A stretch of DNA of 38,214 nucleotides, from positions 1-38,214 of the forward strand of contig NZ_WLZY01000018.1 of NCBI RefSeq assembly GCF_010122465.1. The letters are read 5' to 3'. The notes under the pieces are model-generated. The model was not told the origin of the DNA, ran no database searches, and saw nothing but the letters and a program-made list of their open reading frames with translations. How positions within the stretch are numbered: position 1 is the first letter of the stretch; each line of letters opens with the position of its first letter. Positions 8,148-15,993 of this stretch are shown here, one piece after another. Position numbers and translations under genes: made by a program. Origin of the DNA: Phytoactinopolyspora mesophila. Its GTDB lineage: Bacteria > Actinomycetota > Actinomycetes > Jiangellales > Jiangellaceae.

Positions 8148-8237
8148 GCGCCATTGCTGGTAGCTGTTTTATGAGGCATAAGTCCAGCTCAATAGCCAAT
8201 TCTCTTGTGCTCCATGTCGGTTTCCGTTCACAGACCA

Positions 8238-8266
8238 TTGACCTCAGCGCCCAACACTCTTAACAT
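8238..8266 (+). promoter_or_regulatory. Sigma70-like promoter of the tctCBA operon
   Basis: TTGACC (8238-8243), a 17-nt spacer and TAACAT (8261-8266) form a near-consensus -35/-10 pair. Transcription would start near 8273, inside the second CGTTTACATTC operator, so a bound LacI protein would block initiation. Confidence 0.65.
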
Positions 8267-8276
8267 CTCGCGTAAT

Positions 8277-8292
8277 CGTTTACATTCAGTGA
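8277..8292. promoter_or_regulatory. Candidate LacI operator, copy 2
   Basis: CGTTTACATTCAGTGA, matching copy 1 at 15 of 16 positions. With the bases before it, GTAATCGTTTAC is a dyad matching its own reverse complement at 10 of 12 positions, centred on CG as in LacI-family operators. It starts about 10 nt after the -10 box and ends 20 nt before the tctC start codon. Confidence 0.6.
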
Positions 8293-8312
8293 CCGCAGGA
8301 GGTACGATCTCG

Positions 8313-9290
8313 ATGAAGATCACCCGTCAGCATTGGCGTCGCGGTACCGGACTCGCTCTAATATCGGCTGCCGGCCTCGTTCTGGCAGCGTGTGGGGACG
8401 ACGGCAACGGGGGAGCCGACGACCCCGACTTCCCGACCAGCGAGATACGGCTCATCGTGCAAGCGGCCGCCGGGGGAGGCTCCGACCTTTCCGCCCGGGC
8501 ACTCGCGAACGAGCTCGAGGAAGAACTCGGCCAGAGCGTGGTAGTGGAGAACCGGCCGGGAGCGTCCGGATCCACCGCGATGCAGTTCGTGGCCGACCAG
8601 AACCCGGACGGGTACACGATCGGCTTCCTCCCGGTTGAGGTTGCGATGCTCGACCACCTGGGCTTCGACGTGCAACCTGAGAACTACGACTTGCTCGGCC
8701 AGATCATGAACGGCCCCGGCTCCATCGCCGTGCCGGGTGACAGCCCTTACGAGACACTGGATGAGCTGCTGGCCGCTGCCGGCGAGAACCCAGGACAGAT
8801 CAGCGTCGGCAACTCGGGTCCCGGCTCGATCTGGGAAGCGGCCACATTCGGCCTGGGAGATGCGGCCGGAGTCGAGTTCAACCCGGTCCCCTTCGACGGA
8901 GGCGCGGACGCCGTCGCCGCGGCCATGGGTGGTCAGATCGATGCGGTGGTGGCTGGAGTGGCGGAGTCTTCCCAACCGCATGCCGAAGGAACTCTTCGTG
9001 TGCTTGCCGTGCTGCACGACGAGGAGATCGATAGTCTGCCTGACGTCCCGACAGCCCAGGAACTCGGCCACGACGTCGTGTTCGGCGGCTGGGGCGGCAT
9101 CGGTGCGCCCGACGGGCTGCCCGACTCGGTACGGGACACGCTCGCAGCGGCCATCGAGACTGGCGCGTCGGCGGACGGCTTCGTCGAGACGATCGAGTCT
9201 TTCGGTGCCATCCCGACGTACCGCTCGCCGGAGGAGTTCACCTCCTTCGTCGACGACGAGTACGAGCGCTTCGCCGGACTGATTGACTGA
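8313..9290 (+). CDS. Tripartite tricarboxylate transporter substrate-binding lipoprotein (TctC family)
   Basis: A 325-aa extracellular solute-binding protein. It has a lipoprotein signal (basic start, hydrophobic core, LAAC lipobox with Cys27), then the Bug/TctC fold: IRLIVQAAAGGGSDLSAR near the N-terminus, VVVENRPGASG, and NPDGYTIGF. ATG 8313 has AGGAGG 10 nt upstream; in-frame codons further 5' overlap the promoter and operator. It would capture an organic or sugar acid at the cell surface and hand it to TctA/TctB. It is the first gene of a six-gene operon. The family name does not fix the substrate. Confidence 0.92.
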   Translation: MKITRQHWRRGTGLALISAAGLVLAACGDDGNGGADDPDFPTSEIRLIVQAAAGGGSDLSARALANELEEELGQSVVVENRPGASGSTAMQFVADQNPDGYTIGFLPVEVAMLDHLGFDVQPENYDLLGQIMNGPGSIAVPGDSPYETLDELLAAAGENPGQISVGNSGPGSIWEAATFGLGDAAGVEFNPVPFDGGADAVAAAMGGQIDAVVAGVAESSQPHAEGTLRVLAVLHDEEIDSLPDVPTAQELGHDVVFGGWGGIGAPDGLPDSVRDTLAAAIETGASADGFVETIESFGAIPTYRSPEEFTSFVDDEYERFAGLID

Positions 9291-9293
9291 CAG

Positions 9294-9866
9294 ATGAACC
9301 AGAGATCCGCTCCTGGAACAGGGCCTGAGGGGCCAGCGGTAGCTGGTGTCGTCGGCCGGCATCTCGGAGCGAGTGAGGAGCCGGGCGCTTCGGGCGACGC
9401 CCCGGACCGCCAGTCGATGGGGCCAACGCGGAAGGTTCGCGAACTGACCGTCGCCGCGGTTGGCCTGGCCGGCGGTCTAGCGCTGCTGGTGCTCGGCGGC
9501 AACATCGAACTGCGGGTCAACGTCGGCGGAATCGATCCGCGATGGTGGCCGCAGGTGCTCGGCGCATCCGCGGTGGTGCTCGCGGTTGCGCTGTTCGCTC
9601 AGACCCTGACGAGGCCCGTGCGGGAGTCGGGCAACGAGCCGGCCAGCCGGGCAGGCGCCGTCCGGGTCGTGGCGTCGCTGGCGCTGGTGGCCGGCTATGT
9701 CGTGGCGTGGCAGCACGTCGACTTCCGGATCTGCACCGTCGCTCTGCTGATCGCGCTGGCAGTGCTGTACGGGGCGCGCGGGATCGTCGCGCTGGTCATC
9801 TATCCGGTGGCTGTCACCGGGCTGATCTATGTCTTGTTCGACGTGGGGTTGAGGGTGCCGCTGTGA
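9294..9866 (+). CDS. TctB-family small membrane subunit
   Basis: A protein of up to 190 aa. About 45 polar residues precede hydrophobic segments near residues 52-68, 86-100, 120-137 and 145-185, matching the four-helix TctB subunit of tripartite tricarboxylate transporters. The segment GGIDPRWWPQVLGASAVVL is typical of TctB (D-P-x-x-x-P-x before helix 2). The start is uncertain: ATG 9294 lies 3 nt after tctC without a clear ribosome site, and ATG 9417 would remove the unusual polar extension. The stop overlaps the GTG of tctA by 3 nt (GTGA), so translation is coupled. Confidence 0.85.
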   Translation: MNQRSAPGTGPEGPAVAGVVGRHLGASEEPGASGDAPDRQSMGPTRKVRELTVAAVGLAGGLALLVLGGNIELRVNVGGIDPRWWPQVLGASAVVLAVALFAQTLTRPVRESGNEPASRAGAVRVVASLALVAGYVVAWQHVDFRICTVALLIALAVLYGARGIVALVIYPVAVTGLIYVLFDVGLRVPL

Positions 9867-11356
9867 ACGCCGTCGTCGATGGGCTCTCCGCGCTGGCGGA
9901 TCCCAGTGTCTTCATGTTCATCGGGCTCGGCCTGGCGCTGGGCATGCTCGTCGGCGCCTTTCCTGGCGTGACGGCGAGTATGGCCGTGGCGCTGGCGGCG
10001 GGTTTCACGTTGACGCTCGAGCCGGTCCAAGGGCTCGCCGTCCTGCTGACCATCTACGTCGCGGCCAACTTCGGGGACCGGGTACCGGCCATCCTGATCA
10101 ACACACCCGGTACGCCGGCGTCGATTGCCACGACGTTCGACGGCTACCCGATGGCCAGGCAAGGCCAGGCCGGCCTGGCCTTGACTGTCTCGGCGTTCGG
10201 CTCGGCCATCGGCAGCATCGTCAGCATGGGCCTGTTCCTCGTCGCCGCTGTTCCAGTGGCCGCGTTCGCGTTGAACTTCGGTCCGGCCGAGCTGTTCGCG
10301 CTAGTGGTCTTCGGGCTGACGATGATGGTCGGAGTCTCGGGGGCCAGCATCGCCAAAGGGTTGCTGGCCGGTGTGTTCGGGCTCGCCCTGGCCACCGTGG
10401 GGCGGGACCCGATCACTGGTGATTCCCGCTTCACCTTCGGCATCAACGACTTGAGCTCCGGCGTGCCGTTCATTCCGGTGATCATCGGGTTGTTCGGCAT
10501 CGCCGAAATTCTCGATCAAATGCTGACTCACCACTCGGCGACGGCACGGCCCATCAAGCAGTTCGGCCGGTGGTGGCCGACGCGGGCCGAGTCGAAGCGG
10601 TTGATCAAGCCGGTGGCGGTGGGCAGCGGCGTCGGCATGGTGGTTGGCGCGGTGCCCGCGGCCGGCGGCGACATCGCCGGGATCGTGGGCTGGGACCGCG
10701 CGCGCAGGCTGTCGAAGAAGCCGGAAGAGTACGGCAAAGGGTCGATCGAGGGAATCACCGCTGCGGACACCGCCAGCAATGCGACCTTCGGAGGCTCGCT
10801 GACAACCACGATGGCCCTCGGCATACCGGGCGACGCCGTCATGGCCGTCATGATCGGCTCGATGATGATCTGGGGGATCCAGCCTGGTCCGTCGTTGTTC
10901 GACCGGAACCCGGACCTGGTGGTCACGATCGCCGCCCTGATGGTGATCGCCACCGTGCTCGCGCTGCTGGTGAGCCTGATCCGGATGCGTGGGATGGTGA
11001 AGCTGCTGGACGTGCCCAAGTCATATCTGTGGCCCACCATTCTGATCTTCTGCGTCGTCGGTACCTACGCGACGTCGAACAACGTCTTCGACGTGATCGT
11101 CATGCTCGCGGCGGGCGTCGTCGGGCTGGCGTTCAAACGATTCGGGGTGCCGGCCGGTCCGGTGGTGCTCGGATTGCTGCTGGGTGCCCTGGCTGAGGGC
11201 AATCTGCGACGGGCCTTGACCATCGGTGGCGTAGAGCAGATCCTCACCAGTCCGATCGCCATGGTCCTCCTGCTGCTGAGCCTGGCCGCGCTGGCCGGTC
11301 CGGCACTGCGCCGATACCGCACCCGAACGAAAGAAACGAAAGAGGCTCAATACTGA
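9863..11356 (+). CDS. TctA-family large membrane permease
   Basis: A 497-aa multi-spanning permease, the channel subunit of the tripartite tricarboxylate transporter. Family marks are the early GAFPGVTASMAVALAAG, NTPGTPASIATTFDGYPMA around residue 80, the central NATFGGSLTTTMALGIPGD and the SMMIWGIQPGPSLF region. GTG 9863 overlaps the tctB stop, gives a length normal for TctA and starts directly before the first membrane helix. The stop overlaps the aldolase ATG by one base (TGATG). With TctC and TctB it forms an ion-driven uptake system for an organic anion. Confidence 0.93.
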   Translation: MNAVVDGLSALADPSVFMFIGLGLALGMLVGAFPGVTASMAVALAAGFTLTLEPVQGLAVLLTIYVAANFGDRVPAILINTPGTPASIATTFDGYPMARQGQAGLALTVSAFGSAIGSIVSMGLFLVAAVPVAAFALNFGPAELFALVVFGLTMMVGVSGASIAKGLLAGVFGLALATVGRDPITGDSRFTFGINDLSSGVPFIPVIIGLFGIAEILDQMLTHHSATARPIKQFGRWWPTRAESKRLIKPVAVGSGVGMVVGAVPAAGGDIAGIVGWDRARRLSKKPEEYGKGSIEGITAADTASNATFGGSLTTTMALGIPGDAVMAVMIGSMMIWGIQPGPSLFDRNPDLVVTIAALMVIATVLALLVSLIRMRGMVKLLDVPKSYLWPTILIFCVVGTYATSNNVFDVIVMLAAGVVGLAFKRFGVPAGPVVLGLLLGALAEGNLRRALTIGGVEQILTSPIAMVLLLLSLAALAGPALRRYRTRTKETKEAQY

Positions 11357-12231
11357 TGAACCGCCCTCAACCCCAGGTCCTGACCGCTTTGACAACGCCG
11401 TTCGGACCGGACGGTTCGGTTGATCTGCAAGCCGTGCGCACGTTGGCGGCCAGAGTCCGAGACGCGGGTGTCGACGGGGTGTTCGCCGCTGGAACCACCG
11501 GTGAGTTCGTCGCCCTGACTGATCAGGAGCGCCTCGACACGGTGCGGGCAGTCTTGGACGTCTTCCCGCCGGATCAGGTCGTCGCGCATGTCGGTGCCGC
11601 CTCGGCACGTCAAGCGGAGGCACTCACCCGAGCCGCCACCCGGGCCGGGGCCCGGCGGCTGGCCGCGATCACACCGTATTTCCTGCCGGCCGGCAGGAAA
11701 GCCGTGCTCGACTACTACCGGCGCGTCGTCGACGCGGCCGACGGCGCTCCGGTATACGCATATCTGTTCCACGGGCTGACAAACACCGTGGTCGAGCCGG
11801 AGCTGCTCGGCGAGATCGCGGCCATACCCGGTCTGGTTGGTGTCAAGGTCAGCGGGGAGAGCGCCGCCGTCGCCGAGACGATGCTGGCGCATCTGCCGGA
11901 CGGCTTCGAGTTCTGGTCGGGCAACGACGGCGAGCTGGGTGAGATGCACCGGCTGGGCGCAACCGGCGTGGTCTCGGGCTGCTCCAACGTCTTCCCGCAG
12001 GTGTTCGTGGCCCTCGCCGCTGCCGTCGCGGACGGTGATGCACAGCAGGAGATGGAACTGGGCGCCGTGGCCGCGCGCGTCGTCGCCGGGCTGTCGTACG
12101 GCATCCCGGCCATGAAGGTCGCGCTCGACGCGCTGAACCTGCCCGGCGGAGCATGGCGGATCGCGCTGGACGATCCGGACGCCGCGACCCGCGCGGATCT
12201 GCACGCCCTGATGGGCGAGCTGAGCCCCTGA
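11356..12231 (+). CDS. Dihydrodipicolinate synthase/N-acetylneuraminate lyase-family aldolase
   Basis: A 291-aa TIM-barrel class I aldolase. GTTGE (residues 46-50) is the carboxylate-binding loop, ITPYFL (105-110) follows, Tyr136 in YAYLFH lies where the catalytic Tyr normally is, and Lys164 in VGVKVSG is the Schiff-base lysine. The family joins or splits pyruvate with an aldehyde (DapA, NanA, KDG or hydroxy-oxoglutarate aldolases). In an operon with a transporter, a sialidase-like protein and a sugar isomerase, the biosynthetic DapA role is unlikely. Cleavage of an imported 2-keto-3-deoxy or nonulosonic sugar acid is the best guess. It is coupled to neighbours on both sides by one-base stop/start overlaps. 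Confidence 0.88.
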   Translation: MNRPQPQVLTALTTPFGPDGSVDLQAVRTLAARVRDAGVDGVFAAGTTGEFVALTDQERLDTVRAVLDVFPPDQVVAHVGAASARQAEALTRAATRAGARRLAAITPYFLPAGRKAVLDYYRRVVDAADGAPVYAYLFHGLTNTVVEPELLGEIAAIPGLVGVKVSGESAAVAETMLAHLPDGFEFWSGNDGELGEMHRLGATGVVSGCSNVFPQVFVALAAAVADGDAQQEMELGAVAARVVAGLSYGIPAMKVALDALNLPGGAWRIALDDPDAATRADLHALMGELSP

Positions 12232-13268
12232 TGGACGCCGAGCCCCTGGCTGCGGGCCTGACAGCGACGGGCCACTGGCGTAGTTTCGTCGTCCGGGACT
12301 TCTCTGCCTGGCGGCAGTGTCATGCGCCGACGGTGGCCGACGCCGGCGGGCACCTCGTCGTCGCCTGGTTCGCCGGCGAGCGCGAAGGCGCCCCTGACTC
12401 GTCGATCTGGCTGGCACGTGGACACGGTTCGGCCTGGTCAGCGCCGCAGCGGGTGGCCGCCCATCCCGGTGAGCCGTGCTGGAATCCGGTCCTGTTCACC
12501 GCGGCCGGGCAGTTGCTCCTGTTCTACAAGGTGGGTTCGCCGATCCCGGCGTGGCGCACCATGGTCATGACCTCCGGCGACGGCGGCCGGACATGGAGCG
12601 CGGCGCGCGAGCTCGTCGGCGGCGATCGGGGCGGGCGCGGACCGGTGAAGAACAAACCCATCGTGCTGTCCAATGGGGACTGGCTGGCGCCGGGGTCGAC
12701 GGAAGGGGAGTGGTGGGACGCGTTCGTCGACCGCTCGAACGACGATGGGCGCACCTGGCAGCGCACGTTCCTGCCACTCGATCACGAAGCCCACGCCGGG
12801 CAGGGCGTGATCCAGCCAACCCTGTGGGAATCCGCGCCCGGCCATGTGCATGCGTTGCTGCGCAGCACCAACGGCTGGGTGTGCCGCTCGGACTCCGTAG
12901 ACGGCGGGCGTAGTTGGTCGCCGGTGCTGCCCACCGGGCTACCCAGCAACAACAGCGGCTTGGACGCCGTCCGGCTGGCGGATGGACGCGTCGTCGTCGT
13001 TCATAATCCGGTCGGGCAGGCGTGGGGCGCGCGGACCCCGCTGGTCGTATCCATCTCCGCCGACGACGGCCACACGTGGCGCCGGGTGCGCACGCTCGAG
13101 GACGCTCCCGCGCCCACGCATCAGATCGTGGGCGAGCCCACCGGCGTCGTCACCGACGGCGTTGCCGAGTTCTCTTACCCGGCCGTGATTCCGTACGGCG
13201 GTGGCGTCGCCGTCGTCTACACCTGGCAACGCCGAGGCATCGCGTTCGCCCACCTGACCAATCTGTGA
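12231..13268 (+). CDS. Sialidase-like beta-propeller protein (BNR_2 type)
   Basis: A 345-aa protein with four Asp boxes (S-x-D-x-G-x-T-W): SGDGGRTW (115-122), SNDDGRTW (169-176), SVDGGRSW (222-229) and SADDGHTW (276-283), spaced ~54 residues apart as in six-bladed sialidase propellers. The N-terminal CHAPTVADAGG and AWFAGEREGAPDSSIWLARG match the BNR_2 subgroup. No FRIP motif of classical GH33 sialidases and no signal peptide are seen, so it is probably cytoplasmic. That is odd for a polymer-attacking sialidase and fits action on an already imported small sugar. Its start overlaps the aldolase stop. The true reaction is unknown. Confidence 0.85.
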   Translation: MDAEPLAAGLTATGHWRSFVVRDFSAWRQCHAPTVADAGGHLVVAWFAGEREGAPDSSIWLARGHGSAWSAPQRVAAHPGEPCWNPVLFTAAGQLLLFYKVGSPIPAWRTMVMTSGDGGRTWSAARELVGGDRGGRGPVKNKPIVLSNGDWLAPGSTEGEWWDAFVDRSNDDGRTWQRTFLPLDHEAHAGQGVIQPTLWESAPGHVHALLRSTNGWVCRSDSVDGGRSWSPVLPTGLPSNNSGLDAVRLADGRVVVVHNPVGQAWGARTPLVVSISADDGHTWRRVRTLEDAPAPTHQIVGEPTGVVTDGVAEFSYPAVIPYGGGVAVVYTWQRRGIAFAHLTNL

Positions 13269-13303
13269 CCTCGACCTCAGCACCGCACGATAGGAGATCT
13301 GAC

Positions 13304-14725
13304 GTGGCACGAATCGGAATCATCAGTTTCTCGGACGGCCGGGACTTCGTCCAGGAGGAGACCAACACCTTCGTGGCCAAGGCGGAGGAGCGGCTGGCGG
13401 ACCGGTTGCGCGCCGCAGGGCACGACGTGGTGCTGGCGGCCGAGCCCATCACGTCGAACGAGCTGGCGGTCCGGGAAGCCCGGCGCATCGCCGACGCCCG
13501 CGTCGATCTCACCCTCTTTCACTACGCCGTCTGGGCGTTCCCGCACTTCTCCGCCCTGGCCGCGGCCGAGACCACGGGAGCGATCCTGCTCTTGTCCAAC
13601 ATCGACCCCCAGTACCCCGGCATGGTCGGCATGCTGGCTGCCGGCGGCTCGCTGGACCAGGTCGGCCGGACTCATTCGCGGGCATGGGGCGACATCGGCG
13701 ACGACGCTCTGGTGCGGCGGGTGTCCGAGCAGGCCCGGGCCGGGCACGCCGTGGCGCAACTGCGTGGCTCCACCTTCGGCCGGATCGGCGGGCGGAGCAT
13801 GGGCATGTACACAGCCGTCGGCAACCCCGACACCTGGATCGCCAAGTTCGGCATCGATGTGGAGGAGATCGATCAGTGGGAGATCGTCCGCCGCACCGAG
13901 TTGCAGGACGCCGCGCGGTTGAAGGCCGGCCGCGAGTGGATTGAACGGCATGCCGCCAGCGTCGAGTACGACGGCAAGCAGCTGACACCGGAGATCCTCG
14001 AGCGCCAGATCGGCTCCTACCTGGCCATGCGGGAACTGATCGACGAGTGGAACCTCGACTTCACCGGCATCAAGGGCCAGCCCGAGCTGACCACCCACTT
14101 TGCGACGATGGACATCGCCGAGGCCCTCCTCAACGACCCATACGACTGGGACGGCCCGAAGGAGCCGCACGTGTGCGCCACCGAGGTGGATATGGACGGT
14201 GCGCTGACCATGCAGATTCTCAAGCGGCTGTCCGGAACACCCGTGCTGTTCGCCGACGTCCGGCACTACTGGGCCGACCGGAACGTGTGGGATCTGGCGA
14301 ACTCCGGGCAGCACGCCACCTGGTATGCGGCCCGAAGCGACGACCCGGCGGACAACTTGGGCCTGACCAGGTTCATGCCGGAGTCGTTCTATTTCCCGGC
14401 CGGGGGTGCGAGCGTACGCCATTTCGCCGCCCCCGGCCGGATGACCTTCGCCCGCCTGTCCCGGTTGGACGGCCGCTACCGGATGCAGGTCACGCTCGGC
14501 GACGTGGAGCGGTACGACGACGCGACCAATGAGCAACTGGCCGCGGCGTCGTCGCCGGAATGGCCGCACGCGTTCGCCAGGTTCGACGCGCCCGCCGAGG
14601 CGTTCCTGTCGGTGTTCGGCGCCAACCACATCCATGCCGTGCCGGGCGATTGGACCGCTGAGCTGCGCAGTGTGTGCCGGCTGCTCGACGTCGACTACGT
14701 CGACCTGGCGCTGGTCGTTGCCTGA
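13304..14725 (+). CDS. L-fucose/L-arabinose isomerase-family protein
   Basis: A 473-aa protein of the FucI/AraA fold: an N-terminal Rossmann-like domain (IGIISFSDGRDFVQEE, LLLSNIDPQYPGMVGML), a middle domain (GRIGGRSMGMYTA) and a C-terminal region with CATEVDMDGALTMQIL, where isomerases carry the metal-binding Glu and Asp, and a later NSGQHATWY His. GTG 13304 has AGGAG 7 nt upstream. These metal-dependent enzymes interconvert aldoses and ketoses; the exact sugar cannot be read from sequence. It is the last gene of the tct operon, 35 nt after the sialidase-like gene, and is followed by a palindromic repeat. Confidence 0.85.
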   Translation: MARIGIISFSDGRDFVQEETNTFVAKAEERLADRLRAAGHDVVLAAEPITSNELAVREARRIADARVDLTLFHYAVWAFPHFSALAAAETTGAILLLSNIDPQYPGMVGMLAAGGSLDQVGRTHSRAWGDIGDDALVRRVSEQARAGHAVAQLRGSTFGRIGGRSMGMYTAVGNPDTWIAKFGIDVEEIDQWEIVRRTELQDAARLKAGREWIERHAASVEYDGKQLTPEILERQIGSYLAMRELIDEWNLDFTGIKGQPELTTHFATMDIAEALLNDPYDWDGPKEPHVCATEVDMDGALTMQILKRLSGTPVLFADVRHYWADRNVWDLANSGQHATWYAARSDDPADNLGLTRFMPESFYFPAGGASVRHFAAPGRMTFARLSRLDGRYRMQVTLGDVERYDDATNEQLAAASSPEWPHAFARFDAPAEAFLSVFGANHIHAVPGDWTAELRSVCRLLDVDYVDLALVVA

Positions 14726-14742
14726 GCAGCCACCCCCTTTCC

Positions 14743-14810
14743 CGCGTTGATCATGGGCAGCTGCCGCCTATTGGGCGTCGAATAGGTGTCATGTGCCCAT
14801 GATCAACGCG
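14743..14810. repeat. Intergenic palindromic repeat, copy A
   Basis: Arms CGCGTTGATCATGGGCA (14743-14759) and 14794-14810 are perfect 17-bp inverted repeats. Further in, CCTATT (14767-14772) pairs with AATAGG (14781-14786) around an 8-nt loop, with a mostly mismatched 7-nt stretch between. It begins 17 nt after the isomerase stop, so it may act as a terminator, but there is no T run. It shares its arm sequence with the palindrome at 16975-17040. Confidence 0.88.
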
Positions 14811-14842
14811 GAGTGTGGGGGCGCTGCGCGCGCGCGTCGTAA

Positions 14843-14848
14843 TAGCGT
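14843..14848 (+). promoter_or_regulatory. Candidate -10 box for leaderless transcript
   Basis: TAGCGT (TANNNT) lies 7 nt before ATG 14856 with no Shine-Dalgarno sequence in between. This is the usual geometry of actinobacterial leaderless genes and would give the short gene and tlyA-nadK their own promoter after the tct operon. Confidence 0.5.
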
Positions 14849-14855
14849 TAGTCGC

Positions 14856-15182
14856 ATGCAGGAGATGCCTACCCATTCCGTCGAGCCGTCGACCGGTTAC
14901 GTGCCGACCGATCCGGTGGAACACCCGAACCGCGGCATGTCGGCCGGCGAGGACGATATGACCAGCGGCAACATCACGCACAACAACCCGGGTGCGTATT
15001 GCGAGCCGAGTGGTGGACCGACCGGCGACGCCACAGTCGACCAAGCACTGCGCACGCTGGACGGGCTCGAAGGGCGGCCGATCCACGAACACGCGGCCGT
15101 GGTCGAGGGGGTCCACCAGGCGCTGCAGGAACGGCTGGCCGACGAACCGATTGATGACCACCCGGCCGACGGACAGGTGTGA
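14856..15182 (+). CDS. Short acidic hypothetical protein (Rv1693 position)
   Basis: A 108-aa soluble acidic protein. The first ~65 residues are rich in Gly, Pro, Thr and Asn and look disordered. The last ~40 (VDQALRTLDGLEGRPIHEHA then VVEGVHQALQERL) predict two helices. A short protein of unknown function sits in the same place, directly before tlyA, in other actinobacteria (Rv1693 in M. tuberculosis). ATG 14856 is preferred over the ATG at 14793, which lies inside the palindromic repeat. tlyA starts 4 nt after its stop. Function unknown. Confidence 0.7.
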   Translation: MQEMPTHSVEPSTGYVPTDPVEHPNRGMSAGEDDMTSGNITHNNPGAYCEPSGGPTGDATVDQALRTLDGLEGRPIHEHAAVVEGVHQALQERLADEPIDDHPADGQV

Positions 15183-15186
15183 GCTG

Positions 15187-15993
15187 GTGGCCGCACGTCG
15201 TCGGCTCGACGCCGAGTTGGTCCGCCGCAAGCTGGCGCGTTCGCGAGAACACGCGGCCACTTTGATAGCCGACGGGCGGGTACGGGTGGCGGGGATGCCG
15301 GCGACCAAACCCGCCACCGCCGTCGATCCCGCAGTGGCTCTCGTGGTGATCGATGCCCCGGCTAGTGAGGATTATGTATCGCGCGGTGGTCACAAACTCG
15401 CCGGTGCGCTCGACGTTTTCCGTCAGGACGGTCTCGATGTGAAGGGGCGTCGCTGTCTCGACGCGGGCGCCTCGACCGGCGGTTTCGCCGACGTGCTTCT
15501 ACGCCGCGGGGCAACGAGCGTGGTTGCCGTGGATGTCGGTTACGGTCAGCTGGCGTGGTCGCTGCGCTCCGACGATCGGGTGGAGGTTCACGACCGCACG
15601 AATGTCCGCGATCTGACGGCCGGGCTGGTCGGTGATCCGGTGGAGGTGGTGGTGGGCGATCTGTCCTTCATCTCGTTGCGCCTCGTGTTGCCGGCCTTGC
15701 GTTCGGTAGCAACCGAAGACGCGGACCTCGTGCTGATGGTGAAGCCTCAATTCGAGGTCGGCAAAGAGCGAGTAGGCAAGGGGGGCGTCGTGCGTGATCC
15801 GGCGCTTCGGGCCGAGGCGGTGCACGCGGTGGCGATGGAAGCCGCCGGACTCGGCCTGGGCGTGGCCGGTGTGACGGCGAGCCCGTTGCCCGGCCCCTCG
15901 GGGAATGTCGAGTATTTCTTGTGGCTGCGCGCCGATGCCGCGCCGCCGGATCCAGCCGCCGTCGACCGCGCTGTAGAGGAAGGTCCCACATGA
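15187..15993 (+). CDS. tlyA: 16S/23S rRNA (cytidine-2'-O)-methyltransferase TlyA
   Basis: A 268-aa protein, the same length as M. tuberculosis TlyA. An S4 RNA-binding domain (residues ~5-60) is followed by an FtsJ/RrmJ-type methyltransferase with SAM motif CLDAGASTGGF (90-100) and the K-D-K-E tetrad Lys70, Asp158, Lys186 and Glu242. TlyA 2'-O-methylates C1409 of 16S and C1920 of 23S rRNA, which sensitises ribosomes to capreomycin and viomycin. Only GTG 15187 suits the start: it lies 4 nt after the upstream stop and gives the S4 domain at residue 5. Its stop overlaps the nadK ATG (ATGA). Confidence 0.95.
   Translation: MAARRRLDAELVRRKLARSREHAATLIADGRVRVAGMPATKPATAVDPAVALVVIDAPASEDYVSRGGHKLAGALDVFRQDGLDVKGRRCLDAGASTGGFADVLLRRGATSVVAVDVGYGQLAWSLRSDDRVEVHDRTNVRDLTAGLVGDPVEVVVGDLSFISLRLVLPALRSVATEDADLVLMVKPQFEVGKERVGKGGVVRDPALRAEAVHAVAMEAAGLGLGVAGVTASPLPGPSGNVEYFLWLRADAAPPDPAAVDRAVEEGPT

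Noticed and set aside
12231-13268. Calling the propeller a true exo-sialidase of sialic acid catabolism
   Set aside because: Asp boxes show the fold only. No FRIP motif, signal peptide, nanE, nanK or nagAB is present.
13277-14635. 452-codon minus-strand open frame opposite the isomerase-like gene
   Set aside because: The plus strand has recognisable isomerase motifs and a good ribosome site; the antisense frame has neither.
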